DNA from: Bacteroides bouchesdurhonensis
Lineage (GTDB): Bacteria; Bacteroidota; Bacteroidia; Bacteroidales; Bacteroidaceae
Assembly (NCBI RefSeq): GCF_900155865.1
Contig: NZ_LT707006.1
Location: forward strand, 2,003,685-2,067,684
Direction: 5' to 3'
DNA: 64,000 nt
Positions 55,728 through 64,000 of the stretch are shown piece by piece; positions within the stretch are counted from its first letter, which is position 1, and each line of letters opens with the position of its first letter. The translations under genes and the position numbers were made by a program. The notes beneath the pieces were generated by a model that was not told the origin of the DNA, did not search any database, and was given only the letters and a program-made list of their open reading frames with translations.

Positions 55728-56963
55728 TTATTCTGTTCTTTTACAAGCATTTGCTTGGAAGAACTCGTTCAACGCATCTTCGTAGTTACCTTGTATTAGG
55801 ATATGATGATTACCGAGTGGATTTTTCAGGAAATATTCGGTAGGGGTATTCATTTTAATGCGTACTTGTGTACGGCACATGTTGATATAGTTGGTATTTT
55901 CTGTTAATGTTCCGGTAGATAGATAATATTCGTCCAAACACTCTCCACCGCATTTTACAATAGTCACATCTCCAGTAGGAAGTAACCCCTGTATACCTAT
56001 ACTTTTCTCCGATTCAAAATGATTTCGGATGACATATCTCTCCGTTTGTTTGAGTCCTACGGTGCAGTGTGCCAATACCAGTTCGTTCGAACGAGAGGTT
56101 ATCATAGACGGGTTAGCCATGAATCCCCCTTTTCCCGTCAGTGTTTTCACTGCAAGTAGGGTAAAGACAGATTGTAAATCGCCTTCACATCCCGCAATGA
56201 TTCCTTCATCATTCAATAAGGACAAAGCCAGACAGCCGGTAGTGTCAATCTGTTCCAATATTTTAAAACAACTGAGCGTCAATGCATCCAGCTTGTTTTC
56301 TTCACACACTTTTTTAATAGCCCTATATAGTTTCATTGCATTAATTAAATCTTTGGGACTACCCTCCCGGCAAGCGAGAGCCTGTGAAGCGACGGCAGCG
56401 CACGATGCACCTACTTCGTCATCAGTGATATGTTGGAAATGCTTATATATGGACTCTAGTGGAATATCATTGTATTCGATTCCCCAACGTCGTTTGGCTA
56501 ACAGATAATCTACATTGCTGGCTATTAACCAAGAAGAAGGTGTGCCAATGACGCCGATGCGTTTTCCAAATAAGGAACGCTGTGCTCGGAAGTTATTGTA
56601 TAGAATATGAATTCTCAAGATGATAGCAGGTAGTTCTCCATGTAAGATTTCGCTTTTCATGCCACGTCCCCGTAACCAGGAAGAAATCTCCAAAGCTGCT
56701 GCAAGTGAATTCTGCATACCGTCAGCCAATAAAATGGTAGGGCGGGGAAGACGTTCAAAATGTTGGATCACTAATCGTTCCACTCCTCCGGTAGCGATGA
56801 AGATAATTTTGAAATCATCACTACTCAGTTTGTCCATATCTTGGTAATCGACGAATTTAACGGTATAGTATTTCTCGAGCTCACTTAACACAGCTTCATG
56901 TGAACTACGTAGTGAAGTCTGTTTGTGAAGAAGCGAAGCGAATGAGATGAGATGTATAGTCAT
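55728..56963 (-). CDS. Fucose-isomerase-like fold protein
   Basis: The 411-residue protein resembles L-fucose/arabinose isomerase-fold proteins: KRIGVIGTPSSWLIAS in the first half and ALTLSCFKILEQ, CEGDLQSVFTLLAV and VLAHCTVGL in the second. Catalytic identity cannot be assigned; many such proteins in Bacteroides are annotated only as fucose isomerase-like. It is alone on the minus strand, upstream of the M48 gene and divergent from the aminotransferase. Confidence 0.75.
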   Translation of the reverse strand: MTIHLISFASLLHKQTSLRSSHEAVLSELEKYYTVKFVDYQDMDKLSSDDFKIIFIATGGVERLVIQHFERLPRPTILLADGMQNSLAAALEISSWLRGRGMKSEILHGELPAIILRIHILYNNFRAQRSLFGKRIGVIGTPSSWLIASNVDYLLAKRRWGIEYNDIPLESIYKHFQHITDDEVGASCAAVASQALACREGSPKDLINAMKLYRAIKKVCEENKLDALTLSCFKILEQIDTTGCLALSLLNDEGIIAGCEGDLQSVFTLLAVKTLTGKGGFMANPSMITSRSNELVLAHCTVGLKQTERYVIRNHFESEKSIGIQGLLPTGDVTIVKCGGECLDEYYLSTGTLTENTNYINMCRTQVRIKMNTPTEYFLKNPLGNHHILIQGNYEDALNEFFQANACKRTE

Positions 56964-57143
56964 TATGGTATTGTTTTAAGTTTTCCATATGACAAATGTA
57001 TAGCTTTCTTTCCATATTTCAATAACGATTTTAACCTTGCTAAGGTTTTTAAAGTTTTTATGTCTCTGTATTCAAATTATTGCGTACATTTGCAGCTTCA
57101 AGTAGAAAAAGTAAATAGTAATTAGTAATTTGTAATTAAAATT

Positions 57144-58343
57144 ATGCCAACCATCTCCATTCGCGGAAATGAGATGCCTGCATCTCCTATCAGAAAACTG
57201 GCTCCTTTAGCAGATGCTGCCAAACAGCGGGGAGTCCATGTGTTTCACCTGAATATCGGACAGCCTGATCTGCCCACTCCTCAGGCCGCGATTGACGCGA
57301 TACGCAGTATTGACCGCAAAGTGCTGGAATATAGTCCGAGTGCCGGTTATCGTAGCTATCGCGAAAAATTAGTAGGGTATTATGCTAAATTCAATATCAA
57401 TCTGACTGCTGATGATATAATTATTACATCAGGAGGGTCGGAAGCGGTGCTTTTCTCTTTTCTTTCCTGTTTGAATCCGGGAGACGAAATTATTGTTCCT
57501 GAACCGGCTTATGCCAACTATATGGCTTTTGCAATTTCAGCTGGAGCGAAAATCCGCACAATTGCCACTACCATTGAAGAGGGCTTTTCTCTTCCGAAGG
57601 TGGAGAAGTTTGAAGAACTGATCAACGAGCGGACAAAAGCGATATTGATTTGTAATCCGAATAATCCGACCGGATATCTGTATACTCGTCGTGAGATGAA
57701 TCAGATTCGTGATCTGGTGAAGAAATATGACTTGTTCCTGTTCTCCGATGAAGTTTATCGTGAGTTTATTTATACCGGATCTCCTTATATCTCTGCCTGT
57801 CATCTGGAAGGGATTGAAAACAATGTTGTATTGATTGACTCCGTTTCAAAACGATATTCAGAATGCGGTATTCGTATCGGTGCGTTAATTACCAAGAACA
57901 AAGAGATACGTGACGCTGTTATGAAGTTCTGCCAGGCACGTTTAAGTCCTCCATTGATCGGACAGATTGCTGCAGAGGCTTCTTTGGATGCTCCCGAAGA
58001 ATATTCGCGTGAAACGTACGATGAATACGTGGAACGTCGTAAATGTTTGATTGACGGATTGAATCGCATACCGGGCGTATATTCTCCTATACCGATGGGA
58101 GCTTTCTACACAGTGGCAAAGCTTCCGGTAGATGATTCGGATAAATTCTGTGCATGGTGTCTTTCTGATTTTGAATACGAAGGGCAAACAGTCTTTATGG
58201 CTCCGGCTTCCGGTTTCTATACGACTCCGGGTTCAGGAGTCAATGAAGTACGTATTGCTTATGTATTGAAAAAAGAAGATTTGACGCGTGCGCTTTTCGT
58301 TTTGCAAAAAGCATTGGAAGCGTACCCGGGAAGAACAGAATAA
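57144..58343 (+). CDS. PLP-dependent aminotransferase (class I/II, AspC type)
   Basis: The 399-residue protein has the fold-type I motifs: NIGQPDLPTP, TSGGSEAVLFS, CNPNNPTGYLYT, SDEVYREFIY and the Schiff-base Lys in DSVSKRYSECGIRIG (about Lys236). It transfers an amino group in amino-acid metabolism; the exact substrate is not clear. A TACATTTG box at 57085-57092 suggests its promoter, and the AT-rich leader contains ATTAGTAATTTGTAATTA, also found before the phosphatase gene at 214. Confidence 0.92.
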   Translation: MPTISIRGNEMPASPIRKLAPLADAAKQRGVHVFHLNIGQPDLPTPQAAIDAIRSIDRKVLEYSPSAGYRSYREKLVGYYAKFNINLTADDIIITSGGSEAVLFSFLSCLNPGDEIIVPEPAYANYMAFAISAGAKIRTIATTIEEGFSLPKVEKFEELINERTKAILICNPNNPTGYLYTRREMNQIRDLVKKYDLFLFSDEVYREFIYTGSPYISACHLEGIENNVVLIDSVSKRYSECGIRIGALITKNKEIRDAVMKFCQARLSPPLIGQIAAEASLDAPEEYSRETYDEYVERRKCLIDGLNRIPGVYSPIPMGAFYTVAKLPVDDSDKFCAWCLSDFEYEGQTVFMAPASGFYTTPGSGVNEVRIAYVLKKEDLTRALFVLQKALEAYPGRTE

Positions 58344-58364
58344 ATAGAATTACGGAACAAATAA

Positions 58365-59609
58365 ATGTCATTTTCACTTTTTATAGCTCGGCGTATTTAT
58401 CGTGAAAGCGATGGTGGTAAGCAGGTATCTCGTCCTGCTGTCCTCATTGCGATGGCGGGTATTGCTGTCGGGCTAGCTGTAATGATTATTGCTGTTGCAG
58501 TAGTCGTTGGCTTTAAGAGTGAGGTGAGGGATAAAGTCGTAGGATTTGGTTCGCATATACAAATCACTAATCTGGATGCAGTTAATTCTTATGAAACTCA
58601 CCCTGTTGTAGTGGGAGATAGTATGATGGCTGCACTTGTCGGTTATCCGGAAGTAAGTCACGTGCAGCGTTATTCTACGAAACCGGGAATGATAAAGACC
58701 GATGAGGCTTTTCAAGGAATGGTATTGAAAGGCGTCGGTCCGGAGTTTGACCCGCATTTTATTAAGGAATATTTGTTAGAAGGAGAAGTACCTGTTTTCA
58801 GTGATTCGGTTTCTACTAATAAAGTTCTTATTTCCAAAGCTTTGGCTACCAAGTTGAAGTTGAAGCTTGGAGATAAAATCTATACTTATTATATTCAGGA
58901 TGACATTCGCGCTCGTCGGCTAACGATTGCAGGGATTTACCAGACTAATTTTTCAGAATATGATAATCTCTTCCTGCTTACGGATCTTTATACAGTCAAT
59001 CGTTTGAATAGTTGGCAACCGGAGCAAGTGAGCGGGGTAGAATTAGAAGTTAATGATTATAATCGTTTAGAGGATATTACCTACAAAATAGCGGAAGATA
59101 CAGATAATCAACATGATCTTTTGGGCGGTACTTATTATGTGCGGAATATAGAGCAGCTGAATCCTCAAATCTTTGAGTGGCTGGGATTATTGGATACCAA
59201 TATCTGGGTAATTCTTGTTCTTATGATGGGGGTTGCCGGTTTCACCATGATTTCCGGTTTGCTGATTATTATCATTGAGCGAACCAACATGATTGGTATC
59301 CTAAAAGCTTTGGGAGTTGATAATTTCACCATTCGCAAAACCTTTTTATGGTTCTCTGTTTTTTTGATTGGTAAGGGAATGATTCTGGGAAATATCATAG
59401 GACTTGCCTTCTGTTTTCTCCAATCTTATTTTCATATATTTAAATTAGATCCTGCCAACTACTATATGGACTCCGTTCCTGTTTATTTTAATATCTGGTT
59501 CTTGTTATTAATCAATGCGGGAACATTACTTTCGTCTGTACTTATGTTGATAGGTCCTTCTTTCATCATTGCTAAAATTAATCCGGCAAGTTCAATGAGA
59601 TACGAATGA
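58365..59609 (+). CDS. LolC/LolE-like FtsX-family permease
   Basis: The 414-residue protein begins MSFSLFIARRIYRESDGG, has four membrane helices (about 30-50, 280-305, 325-350, 375-400) and a large periplasmic domain between the first two, the MacB/LolC plan. It is probably the membrane part of a lipoprotein-release ABC transporter; the ATPase is not adjacent. It lies 21 bp after the aminotransferase gene. Confidence 0.87.
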   Translation: MSFSLFIARRIYRESDGGKQVSRPAVLIAMAGIAVGLAVMIIAVAVVVGFKSEVRDKVVGFGSHIQITNLDAVNSYETHPVVVGDSMMAALVGYPEVSHVQRYSTKPGMIKTDEAFQGMVLKGVGPEFDPHFIKEYLLEGEVPVFSDSVSTNKVLISKALATKLKLKLGDKIYTYYIQDDIRARRLTIAGIYQTNFSEYDNLFLLTDLYTVNRLNSWQPEQVSGVELEVNDYNRLEDITYKIAEDTDNQHDLLGGTYYVRNIEQLNPQIFEWLGLLDTNIWVILVLMMGVAGFTMISGLLIIIIERTNMIGILKALGVDNFTIRKTFLWFSVFLIGKGMILGNIIGLAFCFLQSYFHIFKLDPANYYMDSVPVYFNIWFLLLINAGTLLSSVLMLIGPSFIIAKINPASSMRYE

Positions 59610-59627
59610 TAGTTCTAGTGATGGCTT

Positions 59628-60800
59628 TTATCTTCTCATGAAATCTCCCTTCCCACGGAAGAAACGGCAAGACTTGAATCTGAGAGACTGTATCGGTTGA
59701 AGCAAATCAAAAATAGGTAAAGAGAAAACATATTTCCTGCCTCCGCCCATTTCTTTGGCTGTCTGGTTGACTACGATTGCTTGAATGACATAGCGGAGTA
59801 TCCAGGCAAATAAGGCAATTCCCGCGACCAACCAATGGAAGTTAAGGATACCGAATACGATTCCGGCAACACATACTCCATAGAATAGCAATCTTGAGAA
59901 AGTTTCGAAACCTAGTAGATAACGTTGTATACCACGATAATAACGTGCTGTCGCCATAAAACTTACCTTTTCTTCTTTCCAATCCTTTCTACGTTCTATC
60001 GGCTGTATGCGTACTGTTGCATTATAATCTGTTTCAACTCTGGTGTTTTCCGCTGTAGCTATCTGGTTAATAAACAAATCATCCTCGCCACGTTGTAGAT
60101 TTAAGTAGGATGAATAACCTTTTTGTTTGAAGAATAATTCTTTTCGATAAGCCAGATTACGCCCGATACCCATATAAGGTTTTCCGGCTAAAGCAAAGCC
60201 AAGATAACGCAAAGATTGAAAGAGTGCATCAAATGCCACTTTTTTATGCAACCATCCTTTAGTACGGTCGTAACCACTATAGCCCAGTACAATTTGTGTT
60301 TGCGAAGTGAAGTTACGTGCCATTAATTTCAGCCATTGGTTACTTGCCGGAATACAGTTTGTTTCAGTAAATACCAGCCAATCGTGTTTACTAGCTTTGA
60401 TACCTAATGTAAGAGCTAACTTTTTATGACTGATATATCGTGCACTTTCCGGAGTGAAACTGTGATAAAGATTAGGGTATTTTTCTTCAAAGATACCTAA
60501 TACATCTGCTGTTTCATCGGTCGAGGCATCATTGATAACAATCACTTCAAATTGCGGATAATCCTGTTCCAAAATCGTTGGAAGTATTTTGCGCAAGTTA
60601 TCAGCTTCATTGCGGGCACAGACAATAACAGATAGTGGAGGAAATTCTCGTGAAAAATGAACCTCTTCCTTACGTACAGCAGTATTATGTCTGTGTATCC
60701 GGTTATACAAACCGAAATAATAAATGAGTTGGATAATGAAGAGGATACCTGTAGCTGATAATAATATCAGTTCGATAGTATTGAATGTAAATGCTTCCAT
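59628..60800 (-). CDS. Family 2 glycosyltransferase with membrane helices
   Basis: The 390-residue protein has an N-terminal helix, a GT-A domain (LSVIVCARNEADNLRKI, VINDASTDETADVL, then RGEDDLFIN) and two to three C-terminal membrane helices. It probably adds sugars to a polysaccharide or lipid on the cytoplasmic side. It is convergent with the permease gene and lies 56 bp from the AI-2E gene on the same strand. Confidence 0.87.
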   Translation of the reverse strand: MEAFTFNTIELILLSATGILFIIQLIYYFGLYNRIHRHNTAVRKEEVHFSREFPPLSVIVCARNEADNLRKILPTILEQDYPQFEVIVINDASTDETADVLGIFEEKYPNLYHSFTPESARYISHKKLALTLGIKASKHDWLVFTETNCIPASNQWLKLMARNFTSQTQIVLGYSGYDRTKGWLHKKVAFDALFQSLRYLGFALAGKPYMGIGRNLAYRKELFFKQKGYSSYLNLQRGEDDLFINQIATAENTRVETDYNATVRIQPIERRKDWKEEKVSFMATARYYRGIQRYLLGFETFSRLLFYGVCVAGIVFGILNFHWLVAGIALFAWILRYVIQAIVVNQTAKEMGGGRKYVFSLPIFDLLQPIQSLRFKSCRFFRGKGDFMRR

Positions 60801-60856
60801 TAATTTATATGTCGTTTTTTATACCTGCAAAAGTACGTATTTTTTCGGTAGCTTTG

Positions 60857-61882
60857 TTATTTTGCAGGGAGGTTATTTCGTGAATCCAGATATTCTTTCT
60901 TAAACATATCCACAAAAAGAAAGAATAATGACAGCAATAAAGGACCGAATATGACACCCATAAACCCGAATAATGGTAATCCGACCACTACTCCGAAAAT
61001 GGTTATCAACGGATGAATATCCGCCATTTTCTTTTGTAGAATAAAACGTATCAAATTGTCGAGTTGGGAAATGATTAATCCGCCATAGGCGAAGAGTCCG
61101 ATAGCGTTAAACCATTCTCCATTCAATGCAAAATAAGCGGCTATAGGCACCCAGACCAAAGCTGTTCCTACCATGGGAATAACTGTCGCAAAACAAGTCA
61201 GGAATCCTAAAAGCCAGATATTGGGAGCACCGAAAATAAGATATCCGATCATGGCCACTCCTCCTTGTATGATAGCCAATAGAGGAATACCGATGGCATT
61301 GGACCGTACAATCATATAAATTTCGTGAATAACATCATTCGTGTTTGTTTCATTGAAAGGAAGGATATCATTGACATACGATTCCATTTTCTGACCACCG
61401 GTTAACATGAAATATAACACGAAAATCATTACAAATAAATTGACGGCAAGGTTGCTGATTCCCCCCATTATGGCTTGTCCTATTCGGGGAAGTAATGATA
61501 CTATAAACGATAACGTATCATTTCCTAATACATCATAACCTGTTTTTTCTTTGATCGTGACCGCTGTCTGTTGGATGGGGGCAATAAAGGTTTCTGGTGC
61601 TAAATTGATATCTTGTAATTTATTTACCAACAGCCAGATAGTCAATCCGGCAGGAACAAGAAATACAAGAACAGTTTCTGAAGTGATCAGAAAAGCACTC
61701 AAACTTCGTTTCATTTTTCTTGTTACAGTCAAATAAATCATCTGGTTGCGTACTAGAATATAGATAGTGAGTGCACCCAACAATCCACCCAAAAAGGGAG
61801 TGATTTGACGGAAGATAATAACTCCCATCAATAGTATAATGACAATGAGGGAGTATTTCCAGTATTGTTCTTTAATGCTCAT
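60857..61882 (-). CDS. AI-2E family transporter
   Basis: The 341-residue protein has about eight hydrophobic segments and the family's helical motifs (LVNKLQDINLAPE; GIPLLAIIQGGVAMIGYLIF; VPMVG; late GVVVGLPLFGFMGVIFGPLL). Such proteins export small molecules or ions, and some are Na+/H+ antiporters. The substrate is not predictable. It is minus strand between the lactate permease and the glycosyltransferase. Confidence 0.9.
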   Translation of the reverse strand: MSIKEQYWKYSLIVIILLMGVIIFRQITPFLGGLLGALTIYILVRNQMIYLTVTRKMKRSLSAFLITSETVLVFLVPAGLTIWLLVNKLQDINLAPETFIAPIQQTAVTIKEKTGYDVLGNDTLSFIVSLLPRIGQAIMGGISNLAVNLFVMIFVLYFMLTGGQKMESYVNDILPFNETNTNDVIHEIYMIVRSNAIGIPLLAIIQGGVAMIGYLIFGAPNIWLLGFLTCFATVIPMVGTALVWVPIAAYFALNGEWFNAIGLFAYGGLIISQLDNLIRFILQKKMADIHPLITIFGVVVGLPLFGFMGVIFGPLLLSLFFLFVDMFKKEYLDSRNNLPAK

Positions 61883-61976
61883 ATTGTGTAATCAGTTCAT
61901 TTATACGTTAATAAAAACAACAAAAACCCTCGAAAGGTTTGTTCTATAATGGAAGGCTGATATGAAAAAACTATTC

Positions 61977-63476
61977 CTAGCTGAAGACATACACAATAAT
62001 TCCCGTAATAACGACATAAGCCAATGCATATGGGATAGCGGCTTTCAGTATTTCCCCTTCTTTGCCTTGTTGATTTCCGGCAGAGGTGGCAATGGCGATA
62101 CTTTGCGGGGAAATAATTTTTCCTCCCGTAGCACCTACTGTATTAGCGGCTGACAACCAATCCGGGCTGACATGAATTTGTCCGGCGACACTAGCCTGTA
62201 GTTTACCAAAGAGAATATTGGAGGAGGTATCACTCCCTGTGATAAATGTTCCCAAACATCCGATGACTGGGGCAAAGAGCGGATACAAACTACCCGTAGC
62301 AGTTGCCAATGCCGTAGCAATAACAGCAATCATACCGGACGTATCCATGATAGTAGATAACCCGACTAGACAGATTACCGTTATAAAAGTTTTCTTTAAC
62401 TGCTTCACAGTATTCCAAAGAACTATCAATAATTCTTTGACTTTTGCTCCCTGTATCAGTCCTCCTATAAAAGTTCCGATGAATAGTAATACACCTGCGT
62501 GAGTAAGCCAGGAGATAGTATAATTAACCGTAGAAGCATTGATCGGCAAGCTGATTCTGGTAATCCAGTTATTTTCCAATGTATGTCTTAATCCTGGGAA
62601 GAGGGGACTAGTCAGAATAATAAGGAATAGAATCAGCAAATAAATACTCCATGCATTAAGAATATCTTTCGTTTTAAGCGTGCTCTTTCGTGCCTTTTCT
62701 TCTTTGGAAGCAGTTAGTTTACCGTAGAGAACGATCACGATGATCGATAGTATGCTTCCAATAATGGCCGGAGATTCTGCACCCATATATTTGGCTGCCA
62801 CATATTGTCCGAGCAAGGAAACACCTCCCACTAATAGAGCTAGAAATATATTCTTTGGTAGTGATTTCACTTTAGGATCAGTGAGGAATAGCAATACTAG
62901 AGGGATAAGGAACATTAAGACGGAAAGTTGCAACACAACGTTCGTACTCAGTTGTAATACATCTAAATTCGTTTCTTTCGCCAATACAAGTACAGGCGTT
63001 CCAATGGCTCCGAAAGCAGTGGCAACACTGTTGGCAATCAAACTGACAGTAGCAGAGAAAATCGGCTTGAATCCTAAACTGATTAATATAGCTGCCGGAA
63101 TAGCAACAGCAGTACCGAATCCAGCCATTGCTTCCAGTAAACCGCCGAATCCCCAAGTTAATAACAACACCTGAATACTTTTATCCGTAGAAATCGACGA
63201 AAATTGTTGTTTGATGATTTCCATCTTCTGTGTTTTCAGCAAGACATTATAGCTGAAAATAGCCATTAAAATGATGATTAAGATAGGCGAAACAGCCTTT
63301 AATGCTCCATAGATAAATGAGAACAACAGATTGTCTATAGAGACAGAAAAACCAAAAAGAGCAATAAGGATAGTAACAATTAAAGAGATGATACTACTCT
63401 TATCACCAGACATTTTGAAGAATGCCATTAAAACTATCAACAGCAATACTGGAATTACAGCAAGAATTAGCGTCAT
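61977..63476 (-). CDS. L-lactate permease (LctP family)
   Basis: About 499 residues and twelve or more helices, with the family's repeated motifs (GGLLEAMAGFGTAVAIPAAIL near residue 110; CLGTFITGSDTSSNILFG near 410). The start is placed at 63476 (MTLILAVIPVLLLIV): an upstream Met at 63539 would be encoded by a terminator hairpin and is not credible. It imports lactate or glycolate with protons. Confidence 0.92.
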   Translation of the reverse strand: MTLILAVIPVLLLIVLMAFFKMSGDKSSIISLIVTILIALFGFSVSIDNLLFSFIYGALKAVSPILIIILMAIFSYNVLLKTQKMEIIKQQFSSISTDKSIQVLLLTWGFGGLLEAMAGFGTAVAIPAAILISLGFKPIFSATVSLIANSVATAFGAIGTPVLVLAKETNLDVLQLSTNVVLQLSVLMFLIPLVLLFLTDPKVKSLPKNIFLALLVGGVSLLGQYVAAKYMGAESPAIIGSILSIIVIVLYGKLTASKEEKARKSTLKTKDILNAWSIYLLILFLIILTSPLFPGLRHTLENNWITRISLPINASTVNYTISWLTHAGVLLFIGTFIGGLIQGAKVKELLIVLWNTVKQLKKTFITVICLVGLSTIMDTSGMIAVIATALATATGSLYPLFAPVIGCLGTFITGSDTSSNILFGKLQASVAGQIHVSPDWLSAANTVGATGGKIISPQSIAIATSAGNQQGKEGEILKAAIPYALAYVVITGIIVYVFS

Positions 63477-63489
63477 AATAATCAGATTT

Positions 63490-63538
63490 AAAAAAGTGAA
63501 ACGTCCGTTTGTTAAGAATATAACAAACGAACGTTTCA
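63490..63538 (-). terminator. Terminator after the DUF3868 gene
   Basis: Arms of 18 bases (17 of 18 paired) with a 6-base loop at 63497-63538, followed on the minus strand by CTTTTTT. It ends the DUF3868 gene transcript before the lactate permease gene. Confidence 0.85.
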
Positions 63539-63569
63539 TTTGGTCTACTGAATAGAATATTTTTTCTAT

Positions 63570-64000
63570 TTATTTTATTTTCATGTTAAGGATTTGTTGC
63601 AATTGTTGCAAGTTTGCCTGAGCTGCTTCATTACCCATTTTGGCTGCCTGCTCGAAAGCTGCTCTAGCACGTTGGATATCACCGTTCAGGAAATTATATA
63701 CACCTGTATTGTTTAAGAATTCAGCAGTGGCATGATCTGCTTTTTCCATAAATTTCACTGCTGTATTTAAATCCTTCATAGACAAAGCGACAGCTGCTGC
63801 ATTCAGGTTGGCAACCGGATCGTTCGGATACATGCGAACGGCAATGTCAAATACATTTGCGAAATCCTTGCTGCCTTTCGGATAACTGTTGGCTACCTGA
63901 TACATTTCATTCAAGCTCAAGTATTTAGGATTCTCACGGATAATGATGCGTCCTTGCTCTACATCGAAATTGATGACAGTATAATCGATTTTGCAATTTA
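63570..64000 (-). CDS. DUF3868-type protein, C-terminal part with TPR-like repeats (runs off the window)
   Basis: The frame is open from the window end: NFDVEQGRIIIRENPKYLSL, then a TPR-like helical region (FANVFDIAVRMYPNDPVANL; FLNNTGVYNFLNGDIQRARA) and a stop at 63570. This is the C-terminal plan of DUF3868 proteins, outer-membrane OmpA-like proteins of fimbrial operons. The N-terminus is outside the window, so operon neighbours are unseen. Internal ATG at 63920 is not the start. Confidence 0.72.
   Translation of the reverse strand, partial: NCKIDYTVINFDVEQGRIIIRENPKYLSLNEMYQVANSYPKGSKDFANVFDIAVRMYPNDPVANLNAAAVALSMKDLNTAVKFMEKADHATAEFLNNTGVYNFLNGDIQRARAAFEQAAKMGNEAAQANLQQLQQILNMKIK

Noticed and set aside
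63497..63538. Inverted repeat as an operator of the lactate permease
   Set aside because: On the minus strand it is followed by a T-run and lies right after the DUF3868 gene stop, so it is better explained as a terminator.

Overview
The window is chromosomal DNA of a gut Bacteroides. The support for this is the promoter style (TTTG, about 20 bp, TAnnTTTG), many lipoproteins with Bacteroides-type signal peptides, fimbrillins, a hybrid two-component regulator, an RteC relative, a GTTAC-N7-GTAAC invertible promoter and a conserved run of Bacteroidales housekeeping genes. The species cannot be fixed by eye.

Layout. Positions 214-3842 hold a five-gene membrane-lipid operon (PgpA-like phosphatase, GtrA protein, CDP-alcohol phosphatidyltransferase, PAP2/AUR1-type enzyme, YbhN/MprF-type membrane protein). 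It matches the known Bacteroidetes inositol-lipid cluster. An iron alcohol dehydrogenase follows. At 5512 a tyrosine recombinase of the DNA-invertase type begins, but its frame breaks at an Arg-His codon pair near 6340. The missing C-terminal 60 residues lie at 31757-31939. Between the two halves sits a GC-richer island of about 25.4 kb that carries two tandem tyrosine recombinases at its right end.

The island carries a six-gene fimbrial block (membrane AraC regulator, DUF3575 protein, FimB/Mfa2-like anchor, fimbrillin, and two fimbrillin proteins of which one clearly ends in GLUG-type repeats), an orphan hybrid two-component system, two damaged IS66 units, a PepSY-like lipoprotein, a truncated rteC, one intact and one nonsense-mutated small HTH gene, and two repeat arrays. 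No relaxase or conjugation apparatus was recognised, so it looks like a decayed integrative element that kept fimbrial cargo and recombination genes.

Directly after the recombinase C-terminal fragment lies an invertible promoter (18-bp inverted repeats at 31950 and 32234). It faces a 954-residue surface lipoprotein of the phase-variable S-layer-like type and a downstream OmpA-family protein. The order recombinase, inverton, lipoprotein, OmpA is therefore a phase-variable surface locus whose own recombinase has been cut in two. Joining the two halves at the shared CATA restores an Arg-His-x-Trp motif in frame, so island excision could restore the recombinase.

The right half is mostly ordinary: RNase E/G, a 30-residue COX24-like basic protein, HU, MutY, SSB, GldE, a phosphopantetheinyl transferase, a cobalamin-riboswitch unit with a lipoprotein and a remnant ORF, a DUF5106 thioredoxin-like lipoprotein, a PhoR/PhoB-type pair, a transglutaminase-like protein, a DUF3805 protein, an ABC-F ATPase, a PHP phosphatase, an M48 peptidase behind a perfect 22-bp inverted repeat, a fucose-isomerase-like protein, an aminotransferase, a LolC/FtsX-type permease, a glycosyltransferase, an AI-2E exporter, an L-lactate permease, and the end of a DUF3868 gene that runs off the window.
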